This document shows positions 19,677-29,650 of a stretch of DNA of 64,000 bases, one piece after another (the stretch's first letter is position 1; every line of letters begins with the position of its first letter). The DNA comes from Oncomelania hupensis (lineage: Eukaryota; Mollusca; Gastropoda; Littorinimorpha; Pomatiopsidae), in contig CM072515.1 of NCBI GenBank assembly GCA_036898135.1, forward strand, positions 74,169,753-74,233,752. The letters run 5' to 3'. The notes under the pieces were generated by a model, which saw only the letters and a program-made list of their open reading frames with translations, was not told the DNA's origin and searched no databases. A program made the translations under genes and the position numbers.

Positions 19677-20312
19677 TGTTACACTCGATTCGATGTTGGT
19701 GTTTTCTATCAGTAGTGGATTCAGCCTTAGTGCTGAAGTACTGATGAGTGTAGCTCAGATTCGTTTATTCACGCAACCCGCTCAATCAGCATACAAGTCA
19801 CAAAGTCGACGTATGAAGTTTTCCACTTTTATTCAGCACACACCAACAACTGCATACAATCGCTCAATCGCCTTTCCACTCTCAAGTTTTACTTTCCAAC
19901 TCACTATCAACAACTCTCTCCTACCCACACACAGGGCATCCATTTTATAATTTTTTCTCTTATTCCAGGTGACGACAGGACGTTCTAGAAATGACGCATT
20001 ACAACCAACCAATCAGAATTAAAGATCGTCATCACTGACTTACGTCATACATATTTCTTCTGCCTCCGGGAATGCTCTCATACTTCGATATCCATCGGGA
20101 AGTTTCCATCGATAGTAAACACTGAAATCTAGAGAATTCTCCAATAATATCGACCAACGGAAATTATCAACGTTATACAAAACCTATCCTAACAACAATG
20201 CAAACTCAAATCAAAGGTAAATAAACTCCATTATTGAATACTTTGCAAAACGAAACGATTAGATCTATCGTGCGCGTTTCAGACATACTACCAATCGTGT
20301 TTCAACGTAACA
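19677..20312 (-). repeat. 5' LTR of copy 2
   Basis: 636 bp, TGTTAC...GTAACA in sense orientation. It keeps the TGACGTAAGTCAGTGATGACG region and the AATAAA signals, but is clearly more diverged from the copy 1 LTR than the coding regions are. Confidence 0.9.
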
Positions 20313-20428
20313 CAGAGACAGAGATAGACAGAGAGAGAGAGAGACAAAGGGAACAGAGACAGAGGATAAGGAAACAAGAGGAAGAAGACAAATGAATTCT
20401 TAATTTTTTGATCGTTTGAGGCTACAAA

Positions 20429-20582
20429 GCATGGAGATGAGGTGCTACAGAAGACTTTAGGCATTTCCTATACCCAGCACATCACCAGCGACGAAGTCCG
20501 ACAGACCATCACACAAGCCATTAGACAACACCACGACCTGCTCACAGTGGTGAAGAAACGGAAACTCCGATGGTATGGCCAC
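20429..20582 (+). pseudogene. RTE LINE fragment, upstream part
   Basis: Matches the RTE copy at 25680-29032 in the segment around the ISYTQHIT...KKRKLRWYGH residues. It stops at the GGCCACCTCACC point and continues at 23298 after about 2.7 kb of inserted DNA, so the two pieces are one 5'-truncated RTE copy. Confidence 0.8.
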
Positions 20583-20630
20583 CTCACCACCACCACCACC
20601 ACCACCAACAAACAAACAAACTGGATGCTA

Positions 20631-21717
20631 CAGTGAACTTCGGATATAGTAAAGTGCCCTGGGACCAAATAAATCTTTAGTATAACCGAATATTTACTAC
20701 AACCGAAAATCCGTTTACAGTAAAGTTTTTAAAGTTTACTTTACTATAACCGAAACTTCGTTTATAATACAGTTTTAGAGGTTTACTTGACTATAACCGA
20801 CTTCGTTTATAATAACGATTTTAGAGGGTTAATTTAGAATAACCGAAACTTTGTTTTTGTTTTAATTTAACGTTTACTAATCCGACACTCTCATTATAAA
20901 GAGATAGAAAATGCTGGTCTAAAGTGTATGTGGGTGCACAGGGCCGGATCAGTCCATTTTCGAGGGAGGGGATGAGGTTGGGTGCTAATCTAGTTCTTTT
21001 TAAAGTGTATTGTACAGAGTGGTGAAACACCACAAGTAAAACTATCGTAACTAACTGCCTTCACCACAATTAAACTACCGTAACTAACTGCCTTACATAA
21101 CGTATTTCCAGTTGAACAAAAACTTCCATCTTCTACTTTCTTTATTTTTTTTAATTTTGTTGTTGTTGCCAAGGGGTGGGGGATGCTGCAGCACTCCTAG
21201 CACCCCCCCCCCTTACCCTCTGGATCCGGCCCTGGTGCAAATAAAGAAGAAAAGCAAAACAAATCAGTGAACAAAATAATGACCTCTCGAATTTCCATCT
21301 TTTACCAAGATTTCTGCAGACTGTAATCGTCTGTGTGTCTATTTGTCTGTGTGTTCACGTAACTCAACATCGTTCTAAATTGAGCTGACATTTTGCGCGT
21401 TATATACATATACATTGGAATTGGGTCCCATTAATTGATTAGATTCACATAGTTGAACAGTTAAAATAAGACAGTGCAAATCGAACGAGTCGCTTTCGTT
21501 ATTACATATTTTAATTTAGATTAATATTTCTGTGTTGGTTTGTTGTTCCTTGCTGAATTCCACACGAAAACTATATTTTCCCATTTTAACTTACACCCCC
21601 ACCCTCCCCAGCTCCAGCCCCACACCCCCGGACAGCCGTCCATAAGTCGTCGTGGAGACGTTTGTCTTACCAGAGTTGCCAAGAACAAAATTCAAAGTAT
21701 TTATTTGAGTGGTTGGA

Positions 21718-21804
<87 letters not shown>

Positions 21805-23265
21805 TCTGTCGAACATGGCCTTTTCAAAATTTAGATTTTCTTCTTCTTTGTGTTTCCCTTCCTCCCCCCCCCCTCCACCCCCAATGGGTATTACCTATTG
21901 CTATCGTACTTACAGGTAAATAGCACTTACGTTACTTGAGTGAACATTATGAATATGCACTCATCGTCAAGATCTATTGTTTCTGGACACAGCCACATGA
22001 TAACAAGTGATATTTCACGAAAGTGAAAAGGTCCTTTTAGCCTTTCGTGTGAAGCCACCAGAAATCCACGGAAAATAGCTGAAAAATATACTTTTTTTAA
22101 TGAACACTTGCAGTAGGTCCATTGTCCCTTATTGGATTCCATTACGCTCACATATGTTGATTGATTATTTTTGTTTATTAACTCGGGTATTATAAACTCT
22201 TCAAGAATACCTCTCTTATTACCCAGTTTGTGTATATTGATTGAAATGTTACAGTATTATTTGTTGATGTCCGTGTGTGTAAGCTCATGTGTGTGTGAGT
22301 GTGTGTGTGAGAGAGAGAGATAGAGAGAGAGGGGGTAAGAGACAGGAGAGAGACAGAGAGAGAGAGAGACAGAGAGAGACAGAGAGTGAGAGAGTCCATT
22401 ACGGATAAGAGATAACATGTGAGCCTTCGTGTCCTAATTATTTCAAACCAACCCTTTAATCGGAAGGATAAATCATAAAAGTAGATCATGAATTGTACAT
22501 GTTGTACTATCGTCATTGTGGAAAACCCAAAAGCTCACAAAATTAAAGCAAACAAAGACATGAACAAAACCTAAACAATATGGTGGATTTTTAAAAAATG
22601 GTTTGTCTTGCAATAAATCTCTTCTTTACTTCTCATTTGAAAGTGCAGTCCAGTCAAAACGTTGGTTTCCCAGTTCTCCATTGATTCGGATTCATCTCAG
22701 TACAAAAGGTATAATTATAATGTGTTCAACTTATAACACCCTTATTTAGTCATAAATGCATTTCATCATGTATAGCGAAAGTGAAGTCTAATTTGCTTTG
22801 TAAGTTTCTAAGCTAGGGTCTCTTTTTTTGCCAAACAGTTAAATCTCTCCTTCAGTTTTTCATTCTCCTTCATAATCACCGTTACTGCTGATGCGGAAAT
22901 TCCAAATTATTCAGCAATTTCTTTTCTTTTCTTTTCTTTCATCTTTTCATCTTCAAGTGCGTGAATTAGATCTATTTTAGGCTTCAGGGTAAGCGTGACG
23001 CGCCGATGTTGCGTCATTATGAACGTCAGTAACTCTCCTGAAACTTTAATACAGTAATCTCCCTTGAAACTTTATTGTAAGCGGCAGCAAAACTCGCCAG
23101 GGGCCTTAGAAAACACTTTATTATAAGCGGACTTTACTATATTTTTTTATTATATCCGATTTTTTTAAACAGAGACAAAGAAGAGTTTTGGTCGGGACCA
23201 AGACTGGACTTTACTAAAACCGAATATTTACTTTATCCGGCCTTTATTATATCCGGAGTTCACTG
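20631..23265 (-). mobile_element. Degenerate pogo/Tigger-like DNA transposon
   Basis: Terminal inverted repeats start CAGTGAACTTCGGATATAG on the left and, inverted, CAGTGAACTCCGGATATAA on the right, each next to TA (20629-20630 and 23266-23267). TA duplication with CAGTG-type ends is characteristic of the pogo/Tigger branch of Tc1/mariner (established knowledge). A relic of the transposase DNA-binding domain lies on the - strand near the right end. Internal motifs such as TATAACCGAAACTTCGTTTATAAT are repeated within the left subterminal region (about 20740-20850). A (CT)n run occupies about 21720-21802 and GT/GA-rich DNA 22265-22395. It appears to have split the RTE copy at 20429/23298, with extra simple-repeat DNA at the edges. 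Confidence 0.78.
22811..23003 (-). pseudogene. Relic of pogo/CENP-B-type helix-turn-helix
   Basis: Reading the - strand gives LTLKPKIDLIHALED, then KRKEIAE, one in-frame stop, and FGISASAVTVIMKENEKLKE. This is the pattern of the N-terminal psq/CENP-B HTH of pogo/Tigger transposases, where K-x-IA-x-x-FG-x-S forms the recognition helix (established knowledge). The fragment is broken by the stop, and the DDE catalytic domain is not found, so the copy is inactive. Confidence 0.7.
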
Positions 23266-23297
23266 TATATACACGCCTTTCCCCAAATCAATCAGGC

Positions 23298-23531
23298 TCA
23301 AAGAGCATCAGGCCTTGCAAAGACCATCCTGCAAGGGACAGTGCAAGGAGGCAGAAGAAGAGGAAGACCAAAAAAGAGGTGGGAGGACAACATTCGAGAA
23401 TGGACTAGCTTGACATTAAACGAAGCCATGAGGAATGCTGAGAACAGAGAAAGATGGAGTACGCTGGTTAAACGATCATCTGTGGTGCCCCAACGACCTT
23501 TGAGTTACGGGATAGGATAGGATAGGATAGG
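23298..23531 (+). pseudogene. RTE LINE fragment, 3' end
   Basis: Encodes the conserved RTE C-terminus (SGLAKTILQGTVQGG..., RGRPKKRWEDNIREW) and ends in (GGATA)n, the same short-repeat tail as the other RTE copies here. Confidence 0.85.
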
Positions 23532-23904
23532 AGGCCACAGACTTCTTTTATTTGTTTTTTTTTCCTCAGTAGGAACATAATTATTGCGTTTGTACTTTAG
23601 GCTGAGGTTGTTTCTAAAGAAAACATGGAGTTTGCCATTGACTGCTGAAGATTTAAAAAAACATTTTGTAGTCGGATATCAAATGTTAAGATGCAGAACG
23701 CTGAACTATAAAAAGAGGGAACCCTACTTCTACATAACAACCGGATTTAAAGATGTAACGCTCAGCTACATCGAGATGGGAAATAGGGGAATCTTACTAC
23801 TAATAATTCAGGATGCTTCACGCGCTTTTTCTTCAATTGAACACAAGCGCGGCGATCTGAGGAGATTGCTATTACAGAAGTCGGGATACAAAACAAGTTT
23901 TAAA
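23532..23904. other. Unassigned DNA
   Basis: AT-rich sequence. An ORF of 129 codons at 23584-23973 runs into the antisense of the SINE and shows no family motif, so I do not call it a gene. Confidence 0.5.
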
Positions 23905-24078
23905 TGTGAAGTTTTTAGATGGACTGCCCATAATACCATTATTGAAGGGAGGGAAGAAACCGGAGTACCGTGAGAAAACCCTCGTGGTTCTATGTTCGTC
24001 CCACGCGGGGTTCGCGAACCCGCGACCTTCGGAGTAGGCAACCAGCATCCTATCCACTGTGCTACCTGGCACCCCACT
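23905..24078 (-). mobile_element. tRNA-derived SINE with conserved core
   Basis: Sense (-) begins GGTGCCAGGTAGCACAGTGGATAGG (box A-like AGCACAGTGG), with box B-like CGGGTTCGCGAACCCC. A core GAGGGTTTTCTC...GGTACTCCGGTTTC follows, then CCTTCAATAATGGTATT. The core and the CCTTCAATAATGGTATT tail also occur at 51668-51870, with a different tRNA-like head. Confidence 0.75.
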
Positions 24079-24293
24079 ACAATAAAGTCTCAGAAAAGAC
24101 AACAACAATAAGGCTGTATTGCATCGTATCGTACTGCATTGTTTTGTATTGTATGAAGATGTAATATCCAGTTGAGATGGAAACGGGTTGCAGGAGGTGG
24201 GAGGGCGGGAGGAGGAGGGAGGGGGGTGTTGGTGAAGGGGGAAACGTAAGCAATTGTACGCAGATGAAACAATTATTCTTAGGCGAATAAGAC

Positions 24294-24877
24294 TAGAGCT
24301 GGGTACCGTGGGTCAAAGTCGTACCGGTATTACCCCGGTATTTTTAGGTCGTATCGGTATTTCGTACCGGTATACCGCGATTTTAAGTGTTACAATCAAA
24401 TGGGATATGGCACTGACAGTAGTGACCGACGCAAAAGAAAGATTGTCATACCCTTCAAAACAGTTTCAAAGAACCACATTTCCATAGAAACTAAAGCTTT
24501 AGTTTTGCTTGAACGCCTTCAAAGCAAATTATTATAAATCACTGTTTAGAACATCAGCCGACTTTAAACCACAAAATCAAAATAAAACAAAAACATTTAA
24601 TGGGAAAGGTCTTTAAGAACTCTAAGAGTTCAGAAGGATTGGCGACTGGTACCATGCTCAAAACACGTGGATATTGATAAGCTGCTGTTCTTATAAGTTC
24701 TTCTTCAAGAACAGCTGCCTATCCACGTGTTTGGGCTTTAAGATGTCGCCCACTGTCGGGTTATGTGTTGTCGAGATTTCCCAGTAAACCGGACCTTGGA
24801 TACCCGCACCGGAATATCGTACCGTCGCGTTTGCGAACCTGAATACAGTTACGTATCGGTCAGACCGTCCAGCCCTA
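24294..24877. mobile_element. hAT-type MITE, 584 bp
   Basis: Flanked by AATAAGAC at 24286-24293 and 24878-24885, an 8-bp target duplication as made by hAT transposases. Ends are TAGAGCTGG and, inverted, TAGGGCTGG. The subterminal regions carry many copies of TACCGGTAT-like motifs on the left and degenerate forms on the right. The centre (about 24655-24730) holds a long hairpin with CACGTGGAT arms. No transposase. Confidence 0.85.
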
Positions 24878-24885
24878 AATAAGAC

Positions 24886-25432
24886 GGGTCTACAGTCCAA
24901 TATCCTGACATTTGCGTCATTCAGTTCTGAACATATTGCACAACTTTGCGATGCGGCGATGGTGAAGGACGAAGTATTGACCACAATATACAAACTCTCA
25001 GAACAAAAAACAAAAAAAACATCAACAATACTTGTGAAATGTGATCTACTCATGTTATGTATGGGGTCTTGTTATCGTAACGTTTGTTGCGTTTTTCTTC
25101 AATAAAAGTGTCGTCGATATGGCGAGCAAGATTTAGCCCAGATTGAAAATGTGTTTTTGTTGATAATTGAAATATGAGAATGGAATATTGTCAAAGCCAG
25201 CCCAATATTGGGGTTTAATTTTCAGGACGTGCAGGCGGTTTTTGTTGATTTATTGTCATGTTATTTAACCACTTGACATTAACAATGAAAATATCCATAC
25301 ATGTTATACTAGCTTTATTGTCTAATTCTCTATATATTCCTGTATTTCCCAGTTCGTTTCGCTTTGAACCATTCCACAACGATTGACTTTTTTTTCAAAT
25401 GTCACCTTTTCCATCAGTATCATTGTCACTGT
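24886..25432. other. Unassigned AT-rich DNA
   Basis: No supported ORF, RNA or repeat. Confidence 0.5.
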
Positions 25433-25435
25433 CAC

Positions 25436-25481
<46 letters not shown>

Positions 25482-25530
25482 TTTACTATCATCTCAGTTT
25501 CATCACCACAAATATATAATAATCATCTTT

Positions 25531-25599
<69 letters not shown>

Positions 25600-25612
25600 T
25601 CGGCTTCACCAT
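25433..25612. repeat. (ATC)n microsatellite, two blocks
   Basis: Blocks at about 25433-25482 and 25527-25599, separated by a segment containing CACCACAAATATAT. The same CCACCACAAATATAT and a further ATC array are found at 29563-29650, on the other side of the composite insertion. Confidence 0.9.
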
Positions 25613-25691
25613 CACAAATACCCCCGTTGGGGTGCCGGGGGTTTCAGTATAAATAGTATCCCCACTTTCTGGAAATTTATCCTATCCTATC

Positions 25692-27470
25692 CTATCCTGT
25701 CCCATAACCCGAAGGTCGTAGGGGCACCACAGATGATCGTTTAACCAGCATACTCCATCTTTCTCTGTCCTCAGCAGCCCTCATGGCTTCGCTCAGTGTC
25801 AAACCAGTCCATTCTCGAATGTTGTCCTCCCACCTCTTTTTCGGTCTCCCCCTTCTTCTACCTCCTTGCACTGTGCCTTGCAGAATGGTCTTTGCAAGGC
25901 CTGATGATCTGGTGACGTGGCCATACCATCGGAGTTTCCGTTTCTTCACCACTGTGAGCAGGTCATCGTGTTGTCCAATGGCTTGTGTGATGGTCTGTCG
26001 GACTTCGTCGTTGGTGATGTGTTGGGTATAGGAAATGCACAGAAGTCTTCTGTAGCACCTCATCTCCATGCTTTGTATTCTTCGTTGGAGATCTGCTGTG
26101 AGGGTCCATGCTTCGCAAGCATATAGGAAGATGGAGATGACCAGAGAGCGCAGCAGTCTTACTTTGGAATGTAGACTGATGGTTCTGTCCTTCCAAATGG
26201 GCTTCAACCTTGTCAGGGCAGCAGTTGTTTGTGCGATCCTGGAGAGGACTTCCTGTCGAGACCCATTGTCTGACACAATGGCTCCTAAATATTTGAAGCT
26301 GTGCACTGTGTTGAGGGATTGGCCTTGTACTTTGATGTCCGTGTTGATGCCATTGGTGTTGTTGGTCATCATTTTGGTCTTCTCTGCACTTATTTCCATT
26401 CCATAAGCTCTGGAGGTGGTGTCAAGCCTCTGTACAAGCTGTTCAAGTTCTTGTTCCTCTCCAGCCAAACCATCAATATCATCCGCAAAACGAAGATTGG
26501 AGATTGCTCTGCCCCCTATGCTGACTGTGCCTTCGTGATCTGCAAGAGCATCTGACATGATGCGCTCTAGGAAGATGTTGAAGAGTGTTGGAGAGAGTAG
26601 GCATCCTTGACGCACACCGATTGTTGTTCTGAACCAGTTCCCGATGACGCTGTTATGGAGGACTGCACTGGTAGCCTTGTCATACAGGCTTTTGATGACT
26701 TCTATAATTTTAGGGCTGATGTTGTACACTTTCATGGTTGCCCATAGAGCTGCATGCCAGACTCGGTCAAATGCCTTCTTGAAGTCTATGAACACATGAT
26801 ATAGATGTTGTTGGTGCTGTAGGTATTTCTCACAGATTATTCTGAGGTTGAAAATCTGTTCAGTGGTACTTCGCCCTGCCATGAATCCTGCTTGTTCTTC
26901 AGCTATGATTTGTTCAGCTTGTGGTTTCAACCTGTTGAGTATTATTTTCAGGAGGACCTTGCTGGGATGGCTGATGAGGCTGATGGTTCGGTAATTTTCA
27001 CACTCCTGAAGGTTACCTTTTTTGGGAAGAGTGATGACAAGCGACTGGGTCCATGGTGTAGGCCATTCCCCACTCTGCCAGATCTTGTTACAGATAATGG
27101 TGAGAGCATCAGTCATCGCTTCTCCTCCTGCTTGTAGCAGTTCCGCTGGTATGTTGTCCACTCCCGCTGACTTCCATTTCTTCAGCGATTGCACTGCTGC
27201 CTCAACTTCTTCCCGGAGAATTGGGAGGATTTCTTCTTCTTCTCTGCTCTCGGGACATGCTAGAACTGATGGGTCTCCATTTGGTGTATGGTTGTAAAGG
27301 TCAGAGCAGTACTCTGTCCATCTGTCCAAGACTTCTTGTTCTTCTGTAAGGCAAATGCCTGACTTGCTTTGGATAGTGGAGACTTTGGGCTGTTTAACAC
27401 TTGTCAGCCGCTTCACAGTCTGGTAGGCCTTCTGTTGTTCTTGTTCAGATTGTTCTCTATTTCCTGGCAT
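25692..27470 (-). CDS. RTE LINE reverse transcriptase half
   Basis: 592 codons. RT palm motifs are visible: NYRTISL, FIDFKKAFDRVWH (catalytic Asp), GVRQGCLLSPTLF and FADDIDG (catalytic Asp pair). The thumb region (KYLGAIVSDNGS) and the RTE C-terminal segment (LRWYGHVTR, RGRPKKRWEDNIREW) follow. It makes target-primed cDNA of its own RNA. No stops inside. Apart from the frameshift to the endonuclease ORF it looks intact, and the copy at 62.7 kb is almost identical, so the family was recently active. Confidence 0.9.
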   Translation of the reverse strand: MPGNREQSEQEQQKAYQTVKRLTSVKQPKVSTIQSKSGICLTEEQEVLDRWTEYCSDLYNHTPNGDPSVLACPESREEEEILPILREEVEAAVQSLKKWKSAGVDNIPAELLQAGGEAMTDALTIICNKIWQSGEWPTPWTQSLVITLPKKGNLQECENYRTISLISHPSKVLLKIILNRLKPQAEQIIAEEQAGFMAGRSTTEQIFNLRIICEKYLQHQQHLYHVFIDFKKAFDRVWHAALWATMKVYNISPKIIEVIKSLYDKATSAVLHNSVIGNWFRTTIGVRQGCLLSPTLFNIFLERIMSDALADHEGTVSIGGRAISNLRFADDIDGLAGEEQELEQLVQRLDTTSRAYGMEISAEKTKMMTNNTNGINTDIKVQGQSLNTVHSFKYLGAIVSDNGSRQEVLSRIAQTTAALTRLKPIWKDRTISLHSKVRLLRSLVISIFLYACEAWTLTADLQRRIQSMEMRCYRRLLCISYTQHITNDEVRQTITQAIGQHDDLLTVVKKRKLRWYGHVTRSSGLAKTILQGTVQGGRRRGRPKKRWEDNIREWTGLTLSEAMRAAEDRERWSMLVKRSSVVPLRPSGYGTG

Positions 27471-28783
27471 TGATCTTCTATCCAGTTCTCCTTTGCTGTG
27501 CGCATGCCTTTTCGGATGTCATTGTTGATTTTTCGGTAGACATCAGCTCCCTGTGAGGTGTTCTTTTTCTTTTTTAACTCTCTTCGTTTATCACACAGAT
27601 CCAAAAGTTCGGGTGTGATCCACGGCTTCTTCTTTGGTCGGTGCTTGCCAAGGATCTCAGTGGCGGCATCTGTTACAGCTGAGTTGAAGGTATTGGTCAT
27701 GGTGTTGACATCTACTTCGCCTGCCCCCAAAATAAGCAGTGGTGCAAATTTCCCTCCAATTGTGGCCTGAAATATTTTTGCCACCTCCGGGTCTTGCAGT
27801 TTGTCCAAGTCGAACTTCAGCCTAGTGCACTTTGCTGTATTTACTCTCTTCAAATGGAGCCGGAAAGACATCATCACGAGATCGTGGTCACTTCCAATGT
27901 CTGCTCCTGGAAAAGTGCGTGTCCTGCCAATGTTGATGCTTGATCTGAAGCGTTTCTTGACCATGATGTAGTCAATCTGGTTGTGATGTTCCCCGCCGGG
28001 ACTGTGCCATGTCCATCGTCTGGATTTTTTGTGGAGACCAAGCGTGTTTGCCAGTACCAGATTGTTGTATCTGGCAAACTCCAATAGCCTCAGACCCCTG
28101 TCATTTGTCTCGTTGTTGCAGTGGGGTCCGCATGTGTCTCCCCAGTTGTGGTGCGCATCTTGGCCAACCTTGGCATTCCAGTCGCCTTGCACTATGACTA
28201 TGTCCTTCTTCGGCACTTGGTCAAGGACCGCCTGTATATTTTCATAAAAATCCTCCACTTCGCTGTCTTCATAGTCTGATGTTGGGGCATAGGCCTGGAT
28301 GATGGTAATGTTGAAAGGGGTTGCTCTCAGACGGATGGTAATGAGTCTACTGGAGACTGGGCGGCAACCCATGACAGTGGCTAGAATGTTCTTGTGGACC
28401 AAGAATCCAACGCCGTGTTCGTGCCTGTCATCTCTACCGCTGAAATAGAGCTTGTGGCCTTTGTCAGTCGTTGTTTCACCTAGGCCTTTCCAGCGCAGTT
28501 CGCTGATACCTAGAACGTTCCATCGATAGTGGTCCAGCTCGTGGGCCAGTTCTTCTAATTTTCCTTCCGCAGTTAGGGTCCTGACATTCCAGGTTCCTAT
28601 GACGATGTTGTTTCTCGTGCGGATCTTGCTAATTTGTCCATCAGTAGCATACTTTTCACCTCCGTCCTGGTGGCCAACGGAAGGCGCGGTCCTTGTTCCG
28701 GGCGACGACCGATCCGGCATGGAATTAGTGGATAGCCTCATCATGTGTTGTGTCTTGGGCAAAAAAGACCTGGCAGGGCCCAA
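27413..28783 (-). CDS. RTE LINE APE-type endonuclease half
   Basis: 456 codons. After an N-terminal extension, the AP-endonuclease-like nuclease that nicks target DNA shows its motifs: TWNVRTL (Asn), SELRWKG (Glu), GDWNAKVGQ (Asp/Asn) and GSDHDLV (His). Databases often mislabel such proteins as craniofacial development protein 2-like. The ORF ends out of frame shortly after ENWIEDQCQEIENNLNKNN. The reading continues in the RT ORF, which overlaps it at 27413-27470, so the original protein was a single endonuclease-RT chain of about 1000 residues, broken by a small indel near 27430. Confidence 0.88.
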   Translation of the reverse strand: MGPARSFLPKTQHMMRLSTNSMPDRSSPGTRTAPSVGHQDGGEKYATDGQISKIRTRNNIVIGTWNVRTLTAEGKLEELAHELDHYRWNVLGISELRWKGLGETTTDKGHKLYFSGRDDRHEHGVGFLVHKNILATVMGCRPVSSRLITIRLRATPFNITIIQAYAPTSDYEDSEVEDFYENIQAVLDQVPKKDIVIVQGDWNAKVGQDAHHNWGDTCGPHCNNETNDRGLRLLEFARYNNLVLANTLGLHKKSRRWTWHSPGGEHHNQIDYIMVKKRFRSSINIGRTRTFPGADIGSDHDLVMMSFRLHLKRVNTAKCTRLKFDLDKLQDPEVAKIFQATIGGKFAPLLILGAGEVDVNTMTNTFNSAVTDAATEILGKHRPKKKPWITPELLDLCDKRRELKKKKNTSQGADVYRKINNDIRKGMRTAKENWIEDQCQEIENNLNKNNRRPTRL

Positions 28784-29575
28784 TCCTCTCCAGGCTGTTG
28801 GCCACAGCCGAAATCCACGAATACAGTGTGGCTCGCCTTGGCCCTGAGCACGTGGTCGTTGAACCTGTAGTAACGTGAGGTTCCTCCGCCCTGGCCGGTG
28901 ACTTCTGTGTAGAAGACTTTCGCCCAGTGATGCCGTGCTAACATCACCCCTGTTAGTCGCCTCTTACGACACGCCGGGAAACGTTGGGTTCATTCTATTT
29001 GCCCGAACCCACAGAGCATAACCAGCCAGTCACTGGAAATTTAGTGCTTTAAATTCCCACTGTCGCTGTCTTTCTCATTTGCTCTTTCTCATTCCTGCTC
29101 TGTTCTATCAATCTGCTATACTATCGTCTTCTTCGCTAGACCAGTCTCCTAACTTTTTTCTTGAAAACTCTTCCGGGACAAGACTCCTTATTTGTGTATG
29201 AGGTCTGTTGGATCAGCTTGGGGATATTGGACGCTTTCTGCCGGGTGGTCACTAGGGCTTTCTATGATGTTATTATTTAGCAATGTAGGCATTTTATATG
29301 TATGCGTTTTGTTGATAATTTATAACGATGTTTGTATTCTATTTTGTTTTTGTAAACGGGGGTTCGATAAGTTGGGGTGAAGCCTCAGCCGTCCCCTGCG
29401 TGGGATGTCTTTATTGTAAAGTGACTGGCTGGTTAAGAGCTTTCGGTTTTACCACTAGGGCTGTTTCGGCAGGTCTTTTATGCGGATCGGGGGTTGTCCG
29501 GTCCTGATTTGGCTCGGAAGAGTCCGCTGGACCTAAAGCAATAATAATGTAATGTAATGTAACCACCACAAATAT

Positions 29576-29649
<74 letters not shown>

Positions 29650-29650
29650 T
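29576..29650. repeat. (ATC)n microsatellite
   Basis: About 75 bp of pure ATC/TCA on the right side of the composite repeat. It is the counterpart of the ATC arrays at 25.4-25.6 kb. Confidence 0.9.

Larger units (their letters stand above)
12898..20312 (-). mobile_element. LTR retrotransposon copy 2, split by a DNA transposon
   Basis: Same family as copy 1, opposite strand: 5' LTR at 19677-20312, primer site 19656-19673, Gag-protease part 17526-19169, integrase part 13665-15527, polypurine tract 13469-13478 and 3' LTR 12898-13465. The 3' LTR has lost about 70 bp of its outer end next to a GA array, so only one flank of the target duplication (CAGAG after 20312) survives. The two LTRs differ at about three positions over their shared length by eye. 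The coding parts are very close to copy 1, while the LTRs and leader look much more diverged. A 1977-bp TIR transposon interrupts the ORF, and a stop lies at codon 5. Confidence 0.92.
25680..29032 (-). mobile_element. Nearly full-length RTE-clade LINE
   Basis: 3353 bp between 11-bp direct repeats CTGGAAATTTA (25669-25679, 29033-29043), which are absent as a pair in the empty-site copy at 46 kb. The sense strand is -. It has a short 5' UTR with small structured G+C-rich blocks, an APE endonuclease ORF, an RT ORF and a tail of (GGATA)n instead of poly(A), as expected for RTE. Three further pieces in the window end in the same tail. One frameshift separates the two ORFs. Confidence 0.92.
25621..29566 (+). 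repeat. 582-bp dispersed repeat, split by an RTE insertion
   Basis: The repeat is 25621-25679 plus 29044-29566; it begins GGTGCCGGGGGTTTCAGTA and ends in (TAATG)n. CACAAATA at 25613-25620 and 29567-29574 looks like its target duplication, inside an ATC array. A second copy in the opposite orientation, without the RTE, is at 45880-46515. Its 3' part contains the GTCCGCTGGA...GATT-GGCTC box (in inverse form TCCAGCGGACTGC) also present in the I-like LINE 3' UTR at 30700. It is therefore possibly a non-autonomous LINE derivative (inference). Confidence 0.75.

Noticed and set aside
23584..23973. 129-codon + strand ORF
   Set aside because: Its 3' third is the antisense of a SINE and the rest has no recognisable domain.
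27413..28783. Cellular gene for a craniofacial development protein 2-like product
   Set aside because: Endonuclease motifs, adjoining RT, target duplication and tail show it is the RTE LINE endonuclease.
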